64,000 nucleotides of DNA, taken from Sphingobacterium sp. N143 (lineage in GTDB: Bacteria > Bacteroidota > Bacteroidia > Sphingobacteriales > Sphingobacteriaceae). Location: NCBI RefSeq assembly GCF_030325625.1, contig NZ_JACAIS010000006.1, forward strand, positions 124,001 through 188,000, in the 5' to 3' direction. The notes under the pieces were generated by a model. That model saw only the letters and a program-made list of their open reading frames with translations. It did no database searches and was not told where the DNA came from. Positions 45,717-56,600 of the stretch are shown piece by piece. The translations under genes were made by a program, and so were the position numbers. The first letter of the stretch is position 1. Each line of letters starts with the position of its first letter.

Positions 45717-48700
45717 TTAAAAGTTTACGTTTACACCAAAGACATTTGTTTTTACCTGCGGATAATAATTTCCTCTTGAATCTGCCGGTGCTTCAGGATC
45801 AAATCCTTTCGCAAATCCAGTAAAGGTCAACAGGTTCTGTCCGCTGTAATAGAGCTTGGCACCTTTGATGCCTATCCGATCGGTAAAGCTCTTGGGCAGG
45901 GTATAACCAAACGTAATATTTTTCAGGCGCAGGTAACTTGCATTCTGGATCCAGAAGTCTGAAGGGGTACCCGATGGGTTGTTTTGTGACCAGCTGGTCA
46001 GCGCTCTCGGCATCGATCCATTTGGATTGGTCTCCGCATTGAAGCGGTCCGCATAGATTGTCGTTGGCTTGTCCGATCCGGAGATACCACCGATGGCTTC
46101 CCCCCAAAGGTAGCCCTTCACTTTGGCGGCTCCCTGGAAGAACAGGCTCAGGTCAAAGTTCTTGTAACTCATGTTTGTGGTCAGACCAAAGATATATTTC
46201 GGATCTGGCGAGCCCAGGTAAACACGGTCATTTCCGTCGATCTTCTTATCGCCATTCTGATCCTTATAGATAATATCTCCGGCACCAATGTCACCATTTA
46301 CCCCCAGGATACCGCTATTGGTATATTCTTCGTCCGAGCGGTAGATCCCGGCCGATTCATAGCCGTAGAAAGAGCGGATCGGCAATCCCTGTTCATAAAC
46401 GTAAAATGTACCATTGACCTGCGCTTCATCACTTGCCCATTTTTTGATCTTATTGTTGATGTACGAACCATTGGCAGCAATGCTGTACTTGAAATCACCT
46501 ATGCTATTGTTGTAATTGACCTGCAGTTCTACCCCGTTATTTTGCACTTTACCTGCATTTTGGAAAGGTGCCGGTAAGCCATAGAGGTTCGAAACCGGAA
46601 GTTTCAGCAGGACACCATCCGTACGACGGTCAAAATATTCGAATACAAAGCCAAGGTTGTTTTTAAAGTTGAGGTCCATACCAATGTTGGTACTGGTGGT
46701 GGCTTCCCAGCGCAATAAAGGGTTGGCCGACTGTACGGTGGCACCTCCGGAGCTCACCTCCGGACCAAAGGGATAACCGAATCCCGGTGCAATGGTAAAT
46801 ATTCCCGGGTAATAAGCATCGGCAGACGGATAGGCATTATCTGTCGTCGCTGCCAGTTGCTGGTTCCCCAATTTACCCCAGCCCCCTCTCAATTTCAACT
46901 CTGATATAGCATTGGCCAGTGCGGATTCCTGAAAGAAATCTTCTTGGGAGATACGCCATCCTGCAGAGAAAGAAGGGAATGTACTCCAACGGTTGTTTCC
47001 CAAGAAACGTGAGGTACCGTCGCGCCGTACATTTGCTTCCACTAAATATTTATCGGCAAAAGCATAATTGATCCGGCCAAAGAAAGATCTTAAGATCAAT
47101 TTTTGGGCACCACCATCCACTTTCATCCCATCCTTGCTCCCCAGGTTCAGTTCCGAAAAATCATGATTCAAAAACCCTTGTGCATAAGCACTTGAGAAAT
47201 CAGCCTTGAACGTTTCATCCATAAAACCGCCTAAGAGGTTAAATTGATGTTGACCAATTTTTTTGTCGTACGTCAGCAAAGTCTGGAAAGTCAGCCGTTC
47301 CGACTGAAAGTTATACACGGTCAGATTGTTTACCCCTTGCTTAGGTCCCAGGTCTCCATTTTGCTCATAATACTGGATATCTTTGACAAATTTGGACGAC
47401 ATGTTGTCGATAGGCTGGAAGCCGATCACCTGTTTGACCTTCAGCCCTTCCAGGATCTTGAATTCACCCGAGAAATTGACCTGCGTATGTTTGTAGATCA
47501 TGTTATCCATCGATTCCTGGTCCATCCAGGCGATCGGGTTACCATCACTGCCCCGGCCATATACCCCATTACTATATTTGTAAGGAATAAAATTCGGGAT
47601 CCGATTGACCTGTCTGAAGATCTGCGCCATATCACCGGTATATGGATTGACCGGTTCGGTGATCCGTTGGTAGTTGTAGGCCAGCCCCAGGTCAAACCGG
47701 AGTCTTTCGGATACCTTTGCCCCCACATTGGTACGCAGGTTGTAGCGGTCCGAGTTGGCGATCTTGATCACCCCTTTCTGTCCCAGGTAGCCACCTGAGG
47801 CCATGTATTGCACATCCTCTGTTCCACCGGTCACCTGCAGGTTGTGCGACTGCTGGAATCCCGAGCCATTGTACAATAAGCCTAACCAATCGGTGTTGGG
47901 ATGTCCATCCGGGTCGGTCCCATTTTTAAAAAGTTCGAGGTCCTCATCTGAAAAGCGCAGCGTCTTACCCTCATTTTTAAGGGCTTCGTTCAAGATCTGG
48001 GCATGGTCATACGAGTTCATATATTCCGGCAAACGTGTTGGATCCTGCACCCCGGCATAACCCGAGTAGTTCAACTGGGGTTTCCCACTGGCTCCTTTTT
48101 TTGTCGTGATCAAGATGACCCCATTGGCTGCTTTCGATCCGTAGATGGCCGCACTGGGACCATCTTTCAGTACCGATACACTTTCAATATCATTGGGGTT
48201 GATATTATTCATCGAACTTTCGATACCATCTACGATCACCAAAGGGTTGGCATTGTTGATGGTCCCCAGTCCACGGATCCGGATGGTTCCGTTATCTTTA
48301 CCGGGCTGACCCGAACTTTGATTGATCGTCACCCCTGAAAATTTCCCCTGGATTGCAGAAGAAACATTGGTCACCGGACGATCCTCCAAGTCTTTGGATG
48401 TGATCGCCTGTACTGCACCCGTTAGGTTCACTTTCTTTTGTTTGGCAAATCCGACGACGACCACTTCTTCCAGTGCCGAATTGTCGCTTTCGAGCTGCAC
48501 TGCAACCGTGCGGCCCGTGACCGTCACCTCCTGGGATTTATACCCTACACTGGTGACCACCAAAATATCACCCGCCTTTGCCTTGATCGAAAAGGCACCT
48601 TGGGCATCCGTAGAAGTGGATACTGAAGTTCCTTTGACCGCTACTGTAGCGCCAACAACCGGGCCGTCCGCAGCGGTGACTTTACCCGCAAGCTGATCCT

Positions 48701-48830
48701 GATCAACCAGATGGATGGAATTCTTAAATACAGTAGGCATTTCCGTTGCATGCATACGTTGCGATGACGCGACAAGAAGAGCAATAGCAAGCAGGCTCAC
48801 CTTTTGGTTACTTGTAAATGTTGAAATCAT
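45717..48830 (-). CDS. SusC family TonB-linked outer-membrane transporter (pair 4)
   Basis: A 1037-residue TonB-dependent importer. A signal peptide (VSLLAIALLVASSQRMHA) is followed by a short linker and a carboxypeptidase-D-like domain (AGKVTAADGPVVGATVAVKG, about 48-120). Then come EEVVVVGFAKQKKVNLTG, a plug (VIVDGIESSMNNINPNDIES; LKDGPSAAIYGSKAANGVIL) and a barrel ending VFGVNVNF. There is no STN domain. It is the first gene of a two-gene transcript with susD, ended by the terminator at 44002. A bidirectional terminator at 49166-49204 separates it from the GH92 gene, so it has its own promoter. Confidence 0.95.
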   Translation of the reverse strand: MISTFTSNQKVSLLAIALLVASSQRMHATEMPTVFKNSIHLVDQDQLAGKVTAADGPVVGATVAVKGTSVSTSTDAQGAFSIKAKAGDILVVTSVGYKSQEVTVTGRTVAVQLESDNSALEEVVVVGFAKQKKVNLTGAVQAITSKDLEDRPVTNVSSAIQGKFSGVTINQSSGQPGKDNGTIRIRGLGTINNANPLVIVDGIESSMNNINPNDIESVSVLKDGPSAAIYGSKAANGVILITTKKGASGKPQLNYSGYAGVQDPTRLPEYMNSYDHAQILNEALKNEGKTLRFSDEDLELFKNGTDPDGHPNTDWLGLLYNGSGFQQSHNLQVTGGTEDVQYMASGGYLGQKGVIKIANSDRYNLRTNVGAKVSERLRFDLGLAYNYQRITEPVNPYTGDMAQIFRQVNRIPNFIPYKYSNGVYGRGSDGNPIAWMDQESMDNMIYKHTQVNFSGEFKILEGLKVKQVIGFQPIDNMSSKFVKDIQYYEQNGDLGPKQGVNNLTVYNFQSERLTFQTLLTYDKKIGQHQFNLLGGFMDETFKADFSSAYAQGFLNHDFSELNLGSKDGMKVDGGAQKLILRSFFGRINYAFADKYLVEANVRRDGTSRFLGNNRWSTFPSFSAGWRISQEDFFQESALANAISELKLRGGWGKLGNQQLAATTDNAYPSADAYYPGIFTIAPGFGYPFGPEVSSGGATVQSANPLLRWEATTSTNIGMDLNFKNNLGFVFEYFDRRTDGVLLKLPVSNLYGLPAPFQNAGKVQNNGVELQVNYNNSIGDFKYSIAANGSYINNKIKKWASDEAQVNGTFYVYEQGLPIRSFYGYESAGIYRSDEEYTNSGILGVNGDIGAGDIIYKDQNGDKKIDGNDRVYLGSPDPKYIFGLTTNMSYKNFDLSLFFQGAAKVKGYLWGEAIGGISGSDKPTTIYADRFNAETNPNGSMPRALTSWSQNNPSGTPSDFWIQNASYLRLKNITFGYTLPKSFTDRIGIKGAKLYYSGQNLLTFTGFAKGFDPEAPADSRGNYYPQVKTNVFGVNVNF

Positions 48831-49289
48831 AATTAAATAGTTAGTAAAATTGAGTCTGTCAGTTCAGTTTAAGATTGACTAGTTCAGGTCCTTAAATTAG
48901 AGGGATATTCCCGGTCAGCAAAACCGCCGCCCAACGAAATCGATTGCGTGAATAGCGCAATCGATTGTTTTAATTCACAGAAAAACACTTCTGTCACTTT
49001 TTCACGGTAAAAACTCGTGCAACCGATAGCATAAAACGCCTGTTGGCCCCCGTTCTTTTCCATGGAGCTCCTTTCAAGCACACATGCGAAACGCAGTACC
49101 GCCCCAGCTGCACAGCATAACGGATACCTGCCGCCAAAAGCTTTACTGCCACTGGGGAGCTGCATAAAAAAAGTCCATTGGTCCGAAGACCAATGGACTT
49201 TTTTAGACGGGCAAGGCCGCCACTGATGCTCTAAAACGGCGATCCTGCTCCATGCCCTGCCATGGATTGTTCTCTCCGCTGAAATGGGG
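48831..49289. other. Intergenic region between susC (pair 4) and the GH92 gene
   Basis: No supported gene lies in these 459 bases. A 148-codon minus-strand frame spans the terminator and gives a composition unlike a real protein. Two structures are seen: the terminator at 49166-49204 and a perfect 11-bp inverted repeat AATCGATTGCG/CGCAATCGATT (48938-48948 and 48956-48966, 7-base loop). The repeat sits about 110 bases upstream of susC and could be a regulator site. The susC promoter must lie here, but I found no clean TANNTTTG element. Confidence 0.5.
49166..49204. terminator. Bidirectional terminator after the GH92 gene
   Basis: GTCCATTGGTC (49173-49183) pairs perfectly with GACCAATGGAC (49188-49198) around a CGAA tetraloop. 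It is flanked by seven A on the left and six T on the right, so it works in both directions. It lies 86 bases past the minus-strand GH92 stop codon. Confidence 0.9.
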
Positions 49290-51545
49290 TTAATGCCCCC
49301 AGCTTTTATTGGCCTTGTCTCCCATGACAAATTCCAGGGTTCCGCCCTTCAGGATGTCCTCATGATTCAACTGTGGGCTGTCAAGAGGCTGTCCATTTAA
49401 GGTCGCTGACTGGATGTATTTATTTTTTGCTGAGGCATTCTTTCCGATAATCACAAAAGATTTTCCGTTGGGCAGAGCAATGCGCACTTGCCGGAAGAAG
49501 GGCGACCCGATGCTATAGGATGTAAGTCCGGGTGTGACCGGATAGAAACCCATCTGTGAAAAGACCACAAAGGCTGACATTCCGCCCCCATCTTCATCAC
49601 CGGGCACGCCCATCAGGTCATTTCTAAACCATTCACCCAGCAATTTATGAATACGTTTTTGTGTCATCCAGGGCTGACCGGCATAGTTATACAGATAAGG
49701 GATATGCAGGGCCGGTTCGTTGGCCATGGAAAATTGGCCGACATTGCCTGTATGGTCCGGAAGCTGCGCATAAAAATCAAATTTAGACCTGCCCAGTGGC
49801 TGCTGGAATAGCTCATCCAGGTACTGGATAAACAAGTCATTGCCCCCCATCAGTTTGATCAGATCCGGGATGTTGTGCTGTACATCCCAGCGGTAGATCC
49901 AGGCATTATTTTCACCATAATATTCACGGGCGCCCTGTCCTCCCGAGAAGACGTAGTCAAAAGGCATGATAAAATTACCTTGCTCATCTTTGGGATGGAA
50001 AAATTTGGTCTGTTCATTGAACAAGTTTCTATAGTTGAACGACTGTTTCATAAACAGGTCGTAATCGGCTGTTTTCCCCAGTTCTTTGGCCAGCTGTGCC
50101 AGGCACCACAAGTCGTAAGAGGTTCCCAGGGTTACCGCCACCGGCTGCCGTCTTTCAAAGTCGTGCACTTCAGGAATGGTTTCTTTCTCACCCGGGTGCA
50201 GGGCCGGGATATAGCCTTTTTCTTTAAAGAAGGCATCCATTTTTCCGGCAGGCTTACCCGACCAAGGGGCCAAGGTCTTTTCGGTAATCGCCCCTTTTGC
50301 CGCTAAATATGCTTTCTGTATATCAAAATTGCGGATACCTTTGCGGTACGCATCCAGTAAAGTGGCCACGCCGTGGTTGGAATTCATGCGCCTGCTGTCG
50401 CCCGTAATTTCCGGAAAAGTCGGCAGCCATGGCTGCGCCATCTGTTCAGACATCCGGACAAATGAATGGAGGATCAAGGCTTCATTTTCCGGATCCAGGA
50501 GCACACGCAGGGGATGATGCGCACGGTAAGAATCCCAGATCCAATCGTCCGTAAAAAACGGCTTTCCCTGGTCCTGATGAACCTTGCCGTCAAAGGCACT
50601 GTAATAGCGGCCATCTTCGGAGATATTGACCGGGCGCTCATAGGTGCGGTACAAAGAAGTATAGAAGACATGTTTATCGGACTCACTTTCACCTTCGACC
50701 GCAATTTTCCCAAGGGCCTGGTTCCAGATCTTACGGCCTGTTTCGCTCAGTTTCTGCTGATCAAAATCCTTAATTTCCCGTTCCAGGTTGGCCTTTGCCT
50801 GTGCCACATCGATAAAGGAAATACCATATTTCATCTTTAAACTTGTTCCCGAAGGATCAAACTGCAGTACGATGCAGGAGTTTTTGCCTGAAGCTTCAGT
50901 CGCTTTTTCCAACTGCCCGCCCTGCAATTTACTGACCGCAACAGGTTTGGATTCCGGTACCGCATAGATATACACCCGGGTACCATTACCAATATCCTGC
51001 TGACCAGCAAGGCCCACACCATCCCATTGGAGCTTACCATCCTGTGAGTTGAACTGCAGGTATTTTGCCGATGCCCCCGGAAAGGTAAAGGTATACATCC
51101 CCGACTGATGCGATACCGCATAATCCACCTGGATATCCTCCTGATCCAACAGGACAGCATAAGCATACGGATGAATTTCCTCCTGATCGTAACTGTACAG
51201 CTGCACTGGCTTTAGATTTTCGGGCAGTTTCACCATGGGGCTCAGGTTAAAGGCCGATTTTCCCCGGTGGCTGGTCACGATGAGCGGAAGGCCAAACAGG
51301 CGGTCCGAAGTATAATCCCCGCGCTCGGGATAAACCCGCAATAAGCTATTGGGCAGATGCACCGTCGGGTAAGTCGGCACCAGCAAATGGCTGATATTGC
51401 CCATATAAGGGTTGACATAATCGACATACTCTTTCTCGCTCTTAGCCTGAGAAAAACCTTTTAGCACAACGAGTGAAAGAAAAGAACAGCAGCCTAGGGT
51501 GCGTAACCATGTCTTTGTTTTACGTTTGATATTTTTTGTTTGCAT
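49290..51545 (-). CDS. GH92 exo-alpha-mannosidase
   Basis: A 751-residue exported, calcium-dependent inverting alpha-mannosidase family enzyme. The only ATG near the 5' end is at 51545; the frame opens with a TTG three codons earlier. A basic signal peptide (RKTKTWLRTLGCCSFLSLVV...GFSQ) is followed by the N-terminal beta-sandwich (VDYVNPYMGNISHLLVPTYP) and the (alpha/alpha)6 domain. Likely general acid Glu545 lies in YYGENNAWIYRW. The likely base pair Asp650/Asp652 lies in VPGDEDGGGMSAF. MANEPALHIPYLYNY is also a family motif. The spacing of these residues fits the family. It sits between two SusC/SusD pairs and trims alpha-mannosyl units from imported or surface glycans. Confidence 0.92.
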   Translation of the reverse strand: MQTKNIKRKTKTWLRTLGCCSFLSLVVLKGFSQAKSEKEYVDYVNPYMGNISHLLVPTYPTVHLPNSLLRVYPERGDYTSDRLFGLPLIVTSHRGKSAFNLSPMVKLPENLKPVQLYSYDQEEIHPYAYAVLLDQEDIQVDYAVSHQSGMYTFTFPGASAKYLQFNSQDGKLQWDGVGLAGQQDIGNGTRVYIYAVPESKPVAVSKLQGGQLEKATEASGKNSCIVLQFDPSGTSLKMKYGISFIDVAQAKANLEREIKDFDQQKLSETGRKIWNQALGKIAVEGESESDKHVFYTSLYRTYERPVNISEDGRYYSAFDGKVHQDQGKPFFTDDWIWDSYRAHHPLRVLLDPENEALILHSFVRMSEQMAQPWLPTFPEITGDSRRMNSNHGVATLLDAYRKGIRNFDIQKAYLAAKGAITEKTLAPWSGKPAGKMDAFFKEKGYIPALHPGEKETIPEVHDFERRQPVAVTLGTSYDLWCLAQLAKELGKTADYDLFMKQSFNYRNLFNEQTKFFHPKDEQGNFIMPFDYVFSGGQGAREYYGENNAWIYRWDVQHNIPDLIKLMGGNDLFIQYLDELFQQPLGRSKFDFYAQLPDHTGNVGQFSMANEPALHIPYLYNYAGQPWMTQKRIHKLLGEWFRNDLMGVPGDEDGGGMSAFVVFSQMGFYPVTPGLTSYSIGSPFFRQVRIALPNGKSFVIIGKNASAKNKYIQSATLNGQPLDSPQLNHEDILKGGTLEFVMGDKANKSWGH

Positions 51546-51771
51546 TTTAGACAATTAAGTGATCGATGGTTTAAGGGCAAAATCGATGTTTCGCCCTTAA
51601 AGGTAATTTTTTTTGACTAATTTCCAGTAAAATACTGCTACGCGGAGGCACAAAATTTGGATATGCACCGAGAAATAAACCTGAAGAAATTGAAACGTAA
51701 GGTCGCTGTTGTCCATAAAGAACTTTCAGGATTAACGGCCGGATTCATTGGTTTATCGTTTGGGGATAGGT
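51546..51771 (-). other. GH92 upstream region with leader hairpin
   Basis: Between the susD terminator and the GH92 start there is a 9-bp perfect inverted repeat TTTAAGGGC/GCCCTTAAA (51570-51578 and 51593-51601, 14-base loop). A 36-codon plus-strand frame (51663-51773) follows a GGAGG at 51644-51648, but it has no recognisable family and is not called as a gene. The minus-strand promoter for GH92 should be here. The closest match to a -7 element is TACGTTTC, which misses the consensus at the last base. Confidence 0.4.
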
Positions 51772-51810
51772 AAAAAACATCCCCCTTCATTTTGTCGTGA
51801 AGGGGGATGT
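51772..51810 (-). terminator. Rho-independent terminator of susCD pair 5
   Basis: A perfect 13-bp stem, ACATCCCCCTTCA (51777-51789) with TGAAGGGGGATGT (51798-51810), has an 8-base loop and is followed on the minus strand by a six-T run. It lies 24 bases after the susD stop. Confidence 0.92.
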
Positions 51811-51834
51811 CAAGTATCAGAACCGGGACTGCCC

Positions 51835-53601
51835 TTATTTTGTCCAGCCCGGATTCTGCGTCAGGTTGTTGTTTTTCACAATTGCTGCCGCAGGGATCGG
51901 ATACAGGTATTGCTTATTGTTGGCATCCCAGGTCCTTGGCACCGCCTTATACCATTCGAGGTGCTTATCAGCCGTCATCGTCTGGAAGTTTTTGTCCTTT
52001 CCACCGATAGCGACTTTAGCCACCCCTTTCGGTGCGGTGATGGATGATGCCTCTTTGCTTCCATCGTAGAAGATCACATCCGGTGTACCATCGTGATCCA
52101 GGTCCATCAGTTGCTCCAAGGCAGGCACATAGATTCCCGTCCAGGGCAGGTTGGCCATCAATGGTCCCAATTTCCATCTTTTCAGGTCATTGAAACGAAA
52201 TCCTTCCAGGGCCAGCTCCACTTGTCTTTCGCGACGGATTTCCAGCAGCACTGGATTGTTCACATCCGGGAAGAAGGTGTTTTTCAGGTAAGCATCCACT
52301 TTTGTCGGCAGTGTATTGTTTCCACTCGTGATCCCAGCACGTGCACGCAAAGCGCCAATGGTTTTGGACCAATCAGCATCTGTTAAGGTTCCAAGCTCCT
52401 GTTTTGCCTCGGCATAGTTCAGCAGGATTTCAGCATAGCGCATCAAAGGTACCGCATTGGTATTGTAGGCCCCATTGTCGTAATACGGGTCATCCAGGGT
52501 ATACTTGATCGGCTGGTATCCCGTGTAGGTATAGCTGGCAAAGTTTGGCGGCGCTGCTGCCCCACCCCGTGTATAGCCAGGCGTACGGATCAATTGTGCC
52601 AGGCGGTAATCCCGGTCTTGGCATTCTTCAAAGAACTCTTCCGTTTTATAATTGGGGCGGTCCGTATAAGGAGTTCCATCCACATTGAGGAAACTATTGA
52701 TAAACGGGCGTACCAAGCTCAGACGTGGGCCATAGGTTGCCGAAGTCCACCACCAGTTGGCATCATTGAGCAGCGCCTGGTCCTTACTGAATGCAAGGCC
52801 CAACATGACCTCCTGTTTGACCGGCTGGTTGCTGATAAAAAGCTGGCGTTGTGACATTTTCGGGTCACTGCCCACATACAGACTATATGGGCCTGTCTCC
52901 ATCAAAATTTTTCCCGCATCGACGGCCATCTTGAAGAAGTCTTCCGGTTTGGTGGCCAGGTTCAGCTGATGGTATTTTCTAAACGTGCCCTCAAAAAGTG
53001 CCACACGGGTCTTCAGCCCCAATGCAGTCCATTTATTGATCAAGGTACCATCACCACCATCACCAGTGATATTGGCAAAGGCAAAGTCCAGATCTTCCAT
53101 GATATGTTTCATCACCAGCTCCCTGGAATCCCGGGGTGCTTTGAGGATATCCGTTTCATCCACACTCAGAGGGTGATCCACCCATGGCACATCTCCAAAA
53201 CGGACCACTTTTTCAAAGTAAAACCAGGCCCTAAAGAAGCGGGCAATGCCGATATAATTATTTTTAACCGCATCACTGAGGTTGGGACTTGTACATTTCA
53301 CGATCATCTGGTTGATGTTCCGCAGCGAGGTCCAGGTCCAATCGGTACTGATCTCGGCGCTATAAGCTCCGTTTACCATAAAATCATTGAGACTATTTAC
53401 TGCCGCATAATCAGCCATGGCATCCCCCTTAAAGGCATCACTCCGGGAAGTGATATTGCGGTAAAAGGAGTTGCTGTAATTCTGCAGTCCGTTTTCCGTT
53501 CCAAAGATATCCTCTTCGGTAGCCGATGCCTTGGGCAGCTCATTCAGTTCACAGGAACTCAATAAAACCGCTATCATAGGTATAAATAAGATTCTTTTCA
53601 T
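51835..53601 (-). CDS. SusD/RagB family glycan-binding lipoprotein (pair 5)
   Basis: A 588-residue surface lipoprotein. The chosen start gives MKRILFIPMIAVLLSSC with lipobox Cys17. An ATG four codons upstream (53613) overlaps the susC stop as TAATG and may be used for coupling. Family segments include GIARFFRAWFYFEKVVRFGD, PLMRYAEILLNYAEAKQELG, ERQVELALEGFRFNDLKRWK and the C-terminal NNLTQNPGW. It closes the transcript that begins with susC pair 5. The GH92 gene lies 290 bases downstream beyond a strong terminator. Confidence 0.95.
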   Translation of the reverse strand: MKRILFIPMIAVLLSSCELNELPKASATEEDIFGTENGLQNYSNSFYRNITSRSDAFKGDAMADYAAVNSLNDFMVNGAYSAEISTDWTWTSLRNINQMIVKCTSPNLSDAVKNNYIGIARFFRAWFYFEKVVRFGDVPWVDHPLSVDETDILKAPRDSRELVMKHIMEDLDFAFANITGDGGDGTLINKWTALGLKTRVALFEGTFRKYHQLNLATKPEDFFKMAVDAGKILMETGPYSLYVGSDPKMSQRQLFISNQPVKQEVMLGLAFSKDQALLNDANWWWTSATYGPRLSLVRPFINSFLNVDGTPYTDRPNYKTEEFFEECQDRDYRLAQLIRTPGYTRGGAAAPPNFASYTYTGYQPIKYTLDDPYYDNGAYNTNAVPLMRYAEILLNYAEAKQELGTLTDADWSKTIGALRARAGITSGNNTLPTKVDAYLKNTFFPDVNNPVLLEIRRERQVELALEGFRFNDLKRWKLGPLMANLPWTGIYVPALEQLMDLDHDGTPDVIFYDGSKEASSITAPKGVAKVAIGGKDKNFQTMTADKHLEWYKAVPRTWDANNKQYLYPIPAAAIVKNNNLTQNPGWTK

Positions 53602-53612
53602 TTCAAAATACA

Positions 53613-56600
53613 TTACAATCCAATGGATAAGTTAAAACTGATACTCTTCATGACCGGATAGTTGAATCCGTCGCCACTATTGGAACTACTCACATCCGGA
53701 TCCGATTTCAGCAAGTTGCCCACATCCAGATCTTTGGTCTTCTTATAGAGCGGAGACCAGGTCCAGAGGTTTTCGCCTGACAGTCCGGCACGCAGGCTGC
53801 TGATCTTCAGTTTGGAAGTCACCGATTTCGGGAAGCTATACCCGATCTGGATATTTTTCATACGGATATAAGCGATGTTCTGCAGGTAGCGGGTCTGTGG
53901 CGTTGCCTTGATTGACTCGTTGTAACCCGCATAGCGTGGGAAATAACCGTTCGGATTGTCTTCGGTCCAATAATTATTGAGGTGCCATTCAGGCAGGTTG
54001 TTGTATGGCCTGTTGTACTGCCCCCAGAAAATAGACTCGTTGCTCGGGTACCAGTTTTGTTTTCCCACCCCTTGGAAGAAAGTCGAGAAATAAACATTCT
54101 TCCAGTCCATATTGATGTTGAAGCTATAGATATAGCGCGGTTCGAAATTACCGATGATGGTCTTATCGCCGTGGCTATAGATGGTATTGTTGCCATAGTC
54201 GATCACACCATCGCCATTGAGGTCGGCAAAGCGCACGTCACCCGGGTAGATGATCCCCGAATTGGAGGATTTGATCACCTTTTGGGTTGGTGCTGCGTCG
54301 ATTTCCGCCTGATTCTGGAATAGACCCTGTGTCACATAGCCCCAGATTTCACCCAGTTGCTGACCTTCATAATAGCGGTCCGTTTGGTTACGGTCGGTCT
54401 GCAGTAATCCTTCTTTATTCTCGTAGCGGTCAATGGTGGACCTGTAATCGGCCAAGGTTGCTTTCACCGACCAATTGAAGGGACTGTTGTTCCATTCAAA
54501 TCGGTCCTTGTAGGCTACGCTCAGCTCAAAACCCTTGGTGGTCATATCCGCATAGTTACCTTTGGGAGACTGGGCTCCAAAAATATCCGGCAGTACCGCA
54601 CTGAAGGTGTACATGTTGAGAGTCTTACGTTGGTACATATCCCCGGTGAAAGTCAAGCGGCCATCGAGCGATGAAAAGTCAATACCAAAATTGGCCGTAC
54701 GGGCTGTTTCCCAGGTCAGGTTGTCAGGAATCACCTTGGGCACCTCGGTATACGAAGGTTTCTGTCCGTTCAGCAGACGGTCCATGATCTTGATCTCGTA
54801 GAGGTCCATATACGAATACGGGTCCACATTTCCATTTCCGAGCGAACCATAAGAAGCGCGGAGTTTTAAGTCCGACACAATCCGTTTGTCCACGGTGAAG
54901 AAGGGTTCTTCCGAGATGCGCCATCCCGCAGATGCGGAAGGGAAAAATGCCCATTGCTGGTTGACCGGGAATTTGGAGGAACCGTCATAGCGGCCATTAA
55001 ATTCAAATAAGTAGCGATCTTTGAAAATATAGTTGGCCCGCATGAACACGCCCACATTCCGGTACTTGTTATATCCTGCCGTGGCCGTGGTATTCTGGCC
55101 CAGGGCCAGGTTGATGTTGTCCACATTTTCCGTCAGGAGCCCCGTTTTGTTAATGTAGTTCGAATGATAGACCCGCTGCTCATAGTTGTAGCCCAGCAAG
55201 CCCTTGAAATAATGGTCACCTATGGTTTTCTCGTACTCACCGTAGAGGTTACCAAAGAGGTACTTCCATTTTTGGTCCACCTGATAGATATTGTTGTTCA
55301 TGGCTGTTTCCAGCTTCAGGATCTTACCTTCCTGGGTGCTGTAAGGTACCGGAACACGGACACGCACCGAGTTGAAATCGCGGTTTCTAAACGTCAGGTC
55401 CCCCTTGATCCGCAGGGTATTGTTCAGGAATTTCGTTTCAAAGGAAGTGGTATTGCGGAGGTCCCTATTTTCGCTATCCGTGCGGTTTTTACCATAGATA
55501 AAATCCCCCACCGAATAGGCTGCCGAGAAGCTGAGTGAGCCATCGGGATTGAATATTGGCGAAGAAGGGTGTCCTTCATCGGCGATATTACGCCAGATGT
55601 TTCCACCTTCACCTGCTGTCGTCGGGTCCCGGTATTTGGCATAGTTGTAATCGATATTATTGCTGACGCGCAACCAGTCGTTGACCTGCAGGCCAGCTTT
55701 TGCCCGGGTATTGTATGTCTTATATTTATCGCTGTTGTAGCGGTACATGCCGTTATAGTCATAGGCACGGCCAGAAATGTAGTAGTCCAGCTTTTCCGAA
55801 TTGCCGCTGACCGACAGGTTATGGTCCTGCACAAAGGTATTGTCTTTGATCAAAGTGCCATAATAGTCTTCATTGCCGTAGTACACATAATTGCCCTTAT
55901 CGTCAACCGTGATTTCCTCCGTGATGCCCTGCTCTTTGCGACGTTTGAATTCTTCGAGCCAGTCGGTTGTAAAAATCTGCGTTTTGTTCAACTTGCTCGG
56001 GATGGAAGAATAATTGTTCCAGGCATTATAGGCGGTAAAGAAATGAGAGGCATATTCATAACCGTCGGTGACGAAATTAGGTCTTGCGATCGGTTTCTGA
56101 AAAGATCCACTTCCCGAATAGTTGATCGAGGAGCGGCCCGATTTGGCTCTCTTGGTCGTGATCAGTACCACCCCAAAGGTCCCCCTTGAACCGTAGATGG
56201 CCGAAGAAGAAGCATCTTTCAGTACCGAAACATTTTCGATGTCATTGGGATTGAGTGAAGCCGGATCCCCTTCTACCCCGTCAATCAGAATCAGGGCACT
56301 TCCCCCCTGTCCAATGGAGGTGGTACCCCGTATATTGAAACCTGGGGCACGGTTAGGTTTACCGTCCGCAGGTGTTACATTCAAATTGGGAATTACCCCT
56401 TGCAGCATCTGGCTTGCATTTCCGAGCACACGGCCTTCGAACACCTCCGAGCCAACCTGATCCACCGCCCCGGTGAGGTTGGCTTTTTTCTGCGTACCAT
56501 AGCCCACCACCACCACTTCTTCCAGTTCGGTGTCTTTGGATTCCATCACGACTTGGATATCCGATCCTGTAACCGTAAGGGTCTGTTCCTGATATCCCAC

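Noticed and set aside
48884..49330. 148-codon minus-strand frame between susC and GH92
   Set aside because: It runs through the bidirectional terminator and overlaps the GH92 end; composition and lack of family resemblance argue against a gene.
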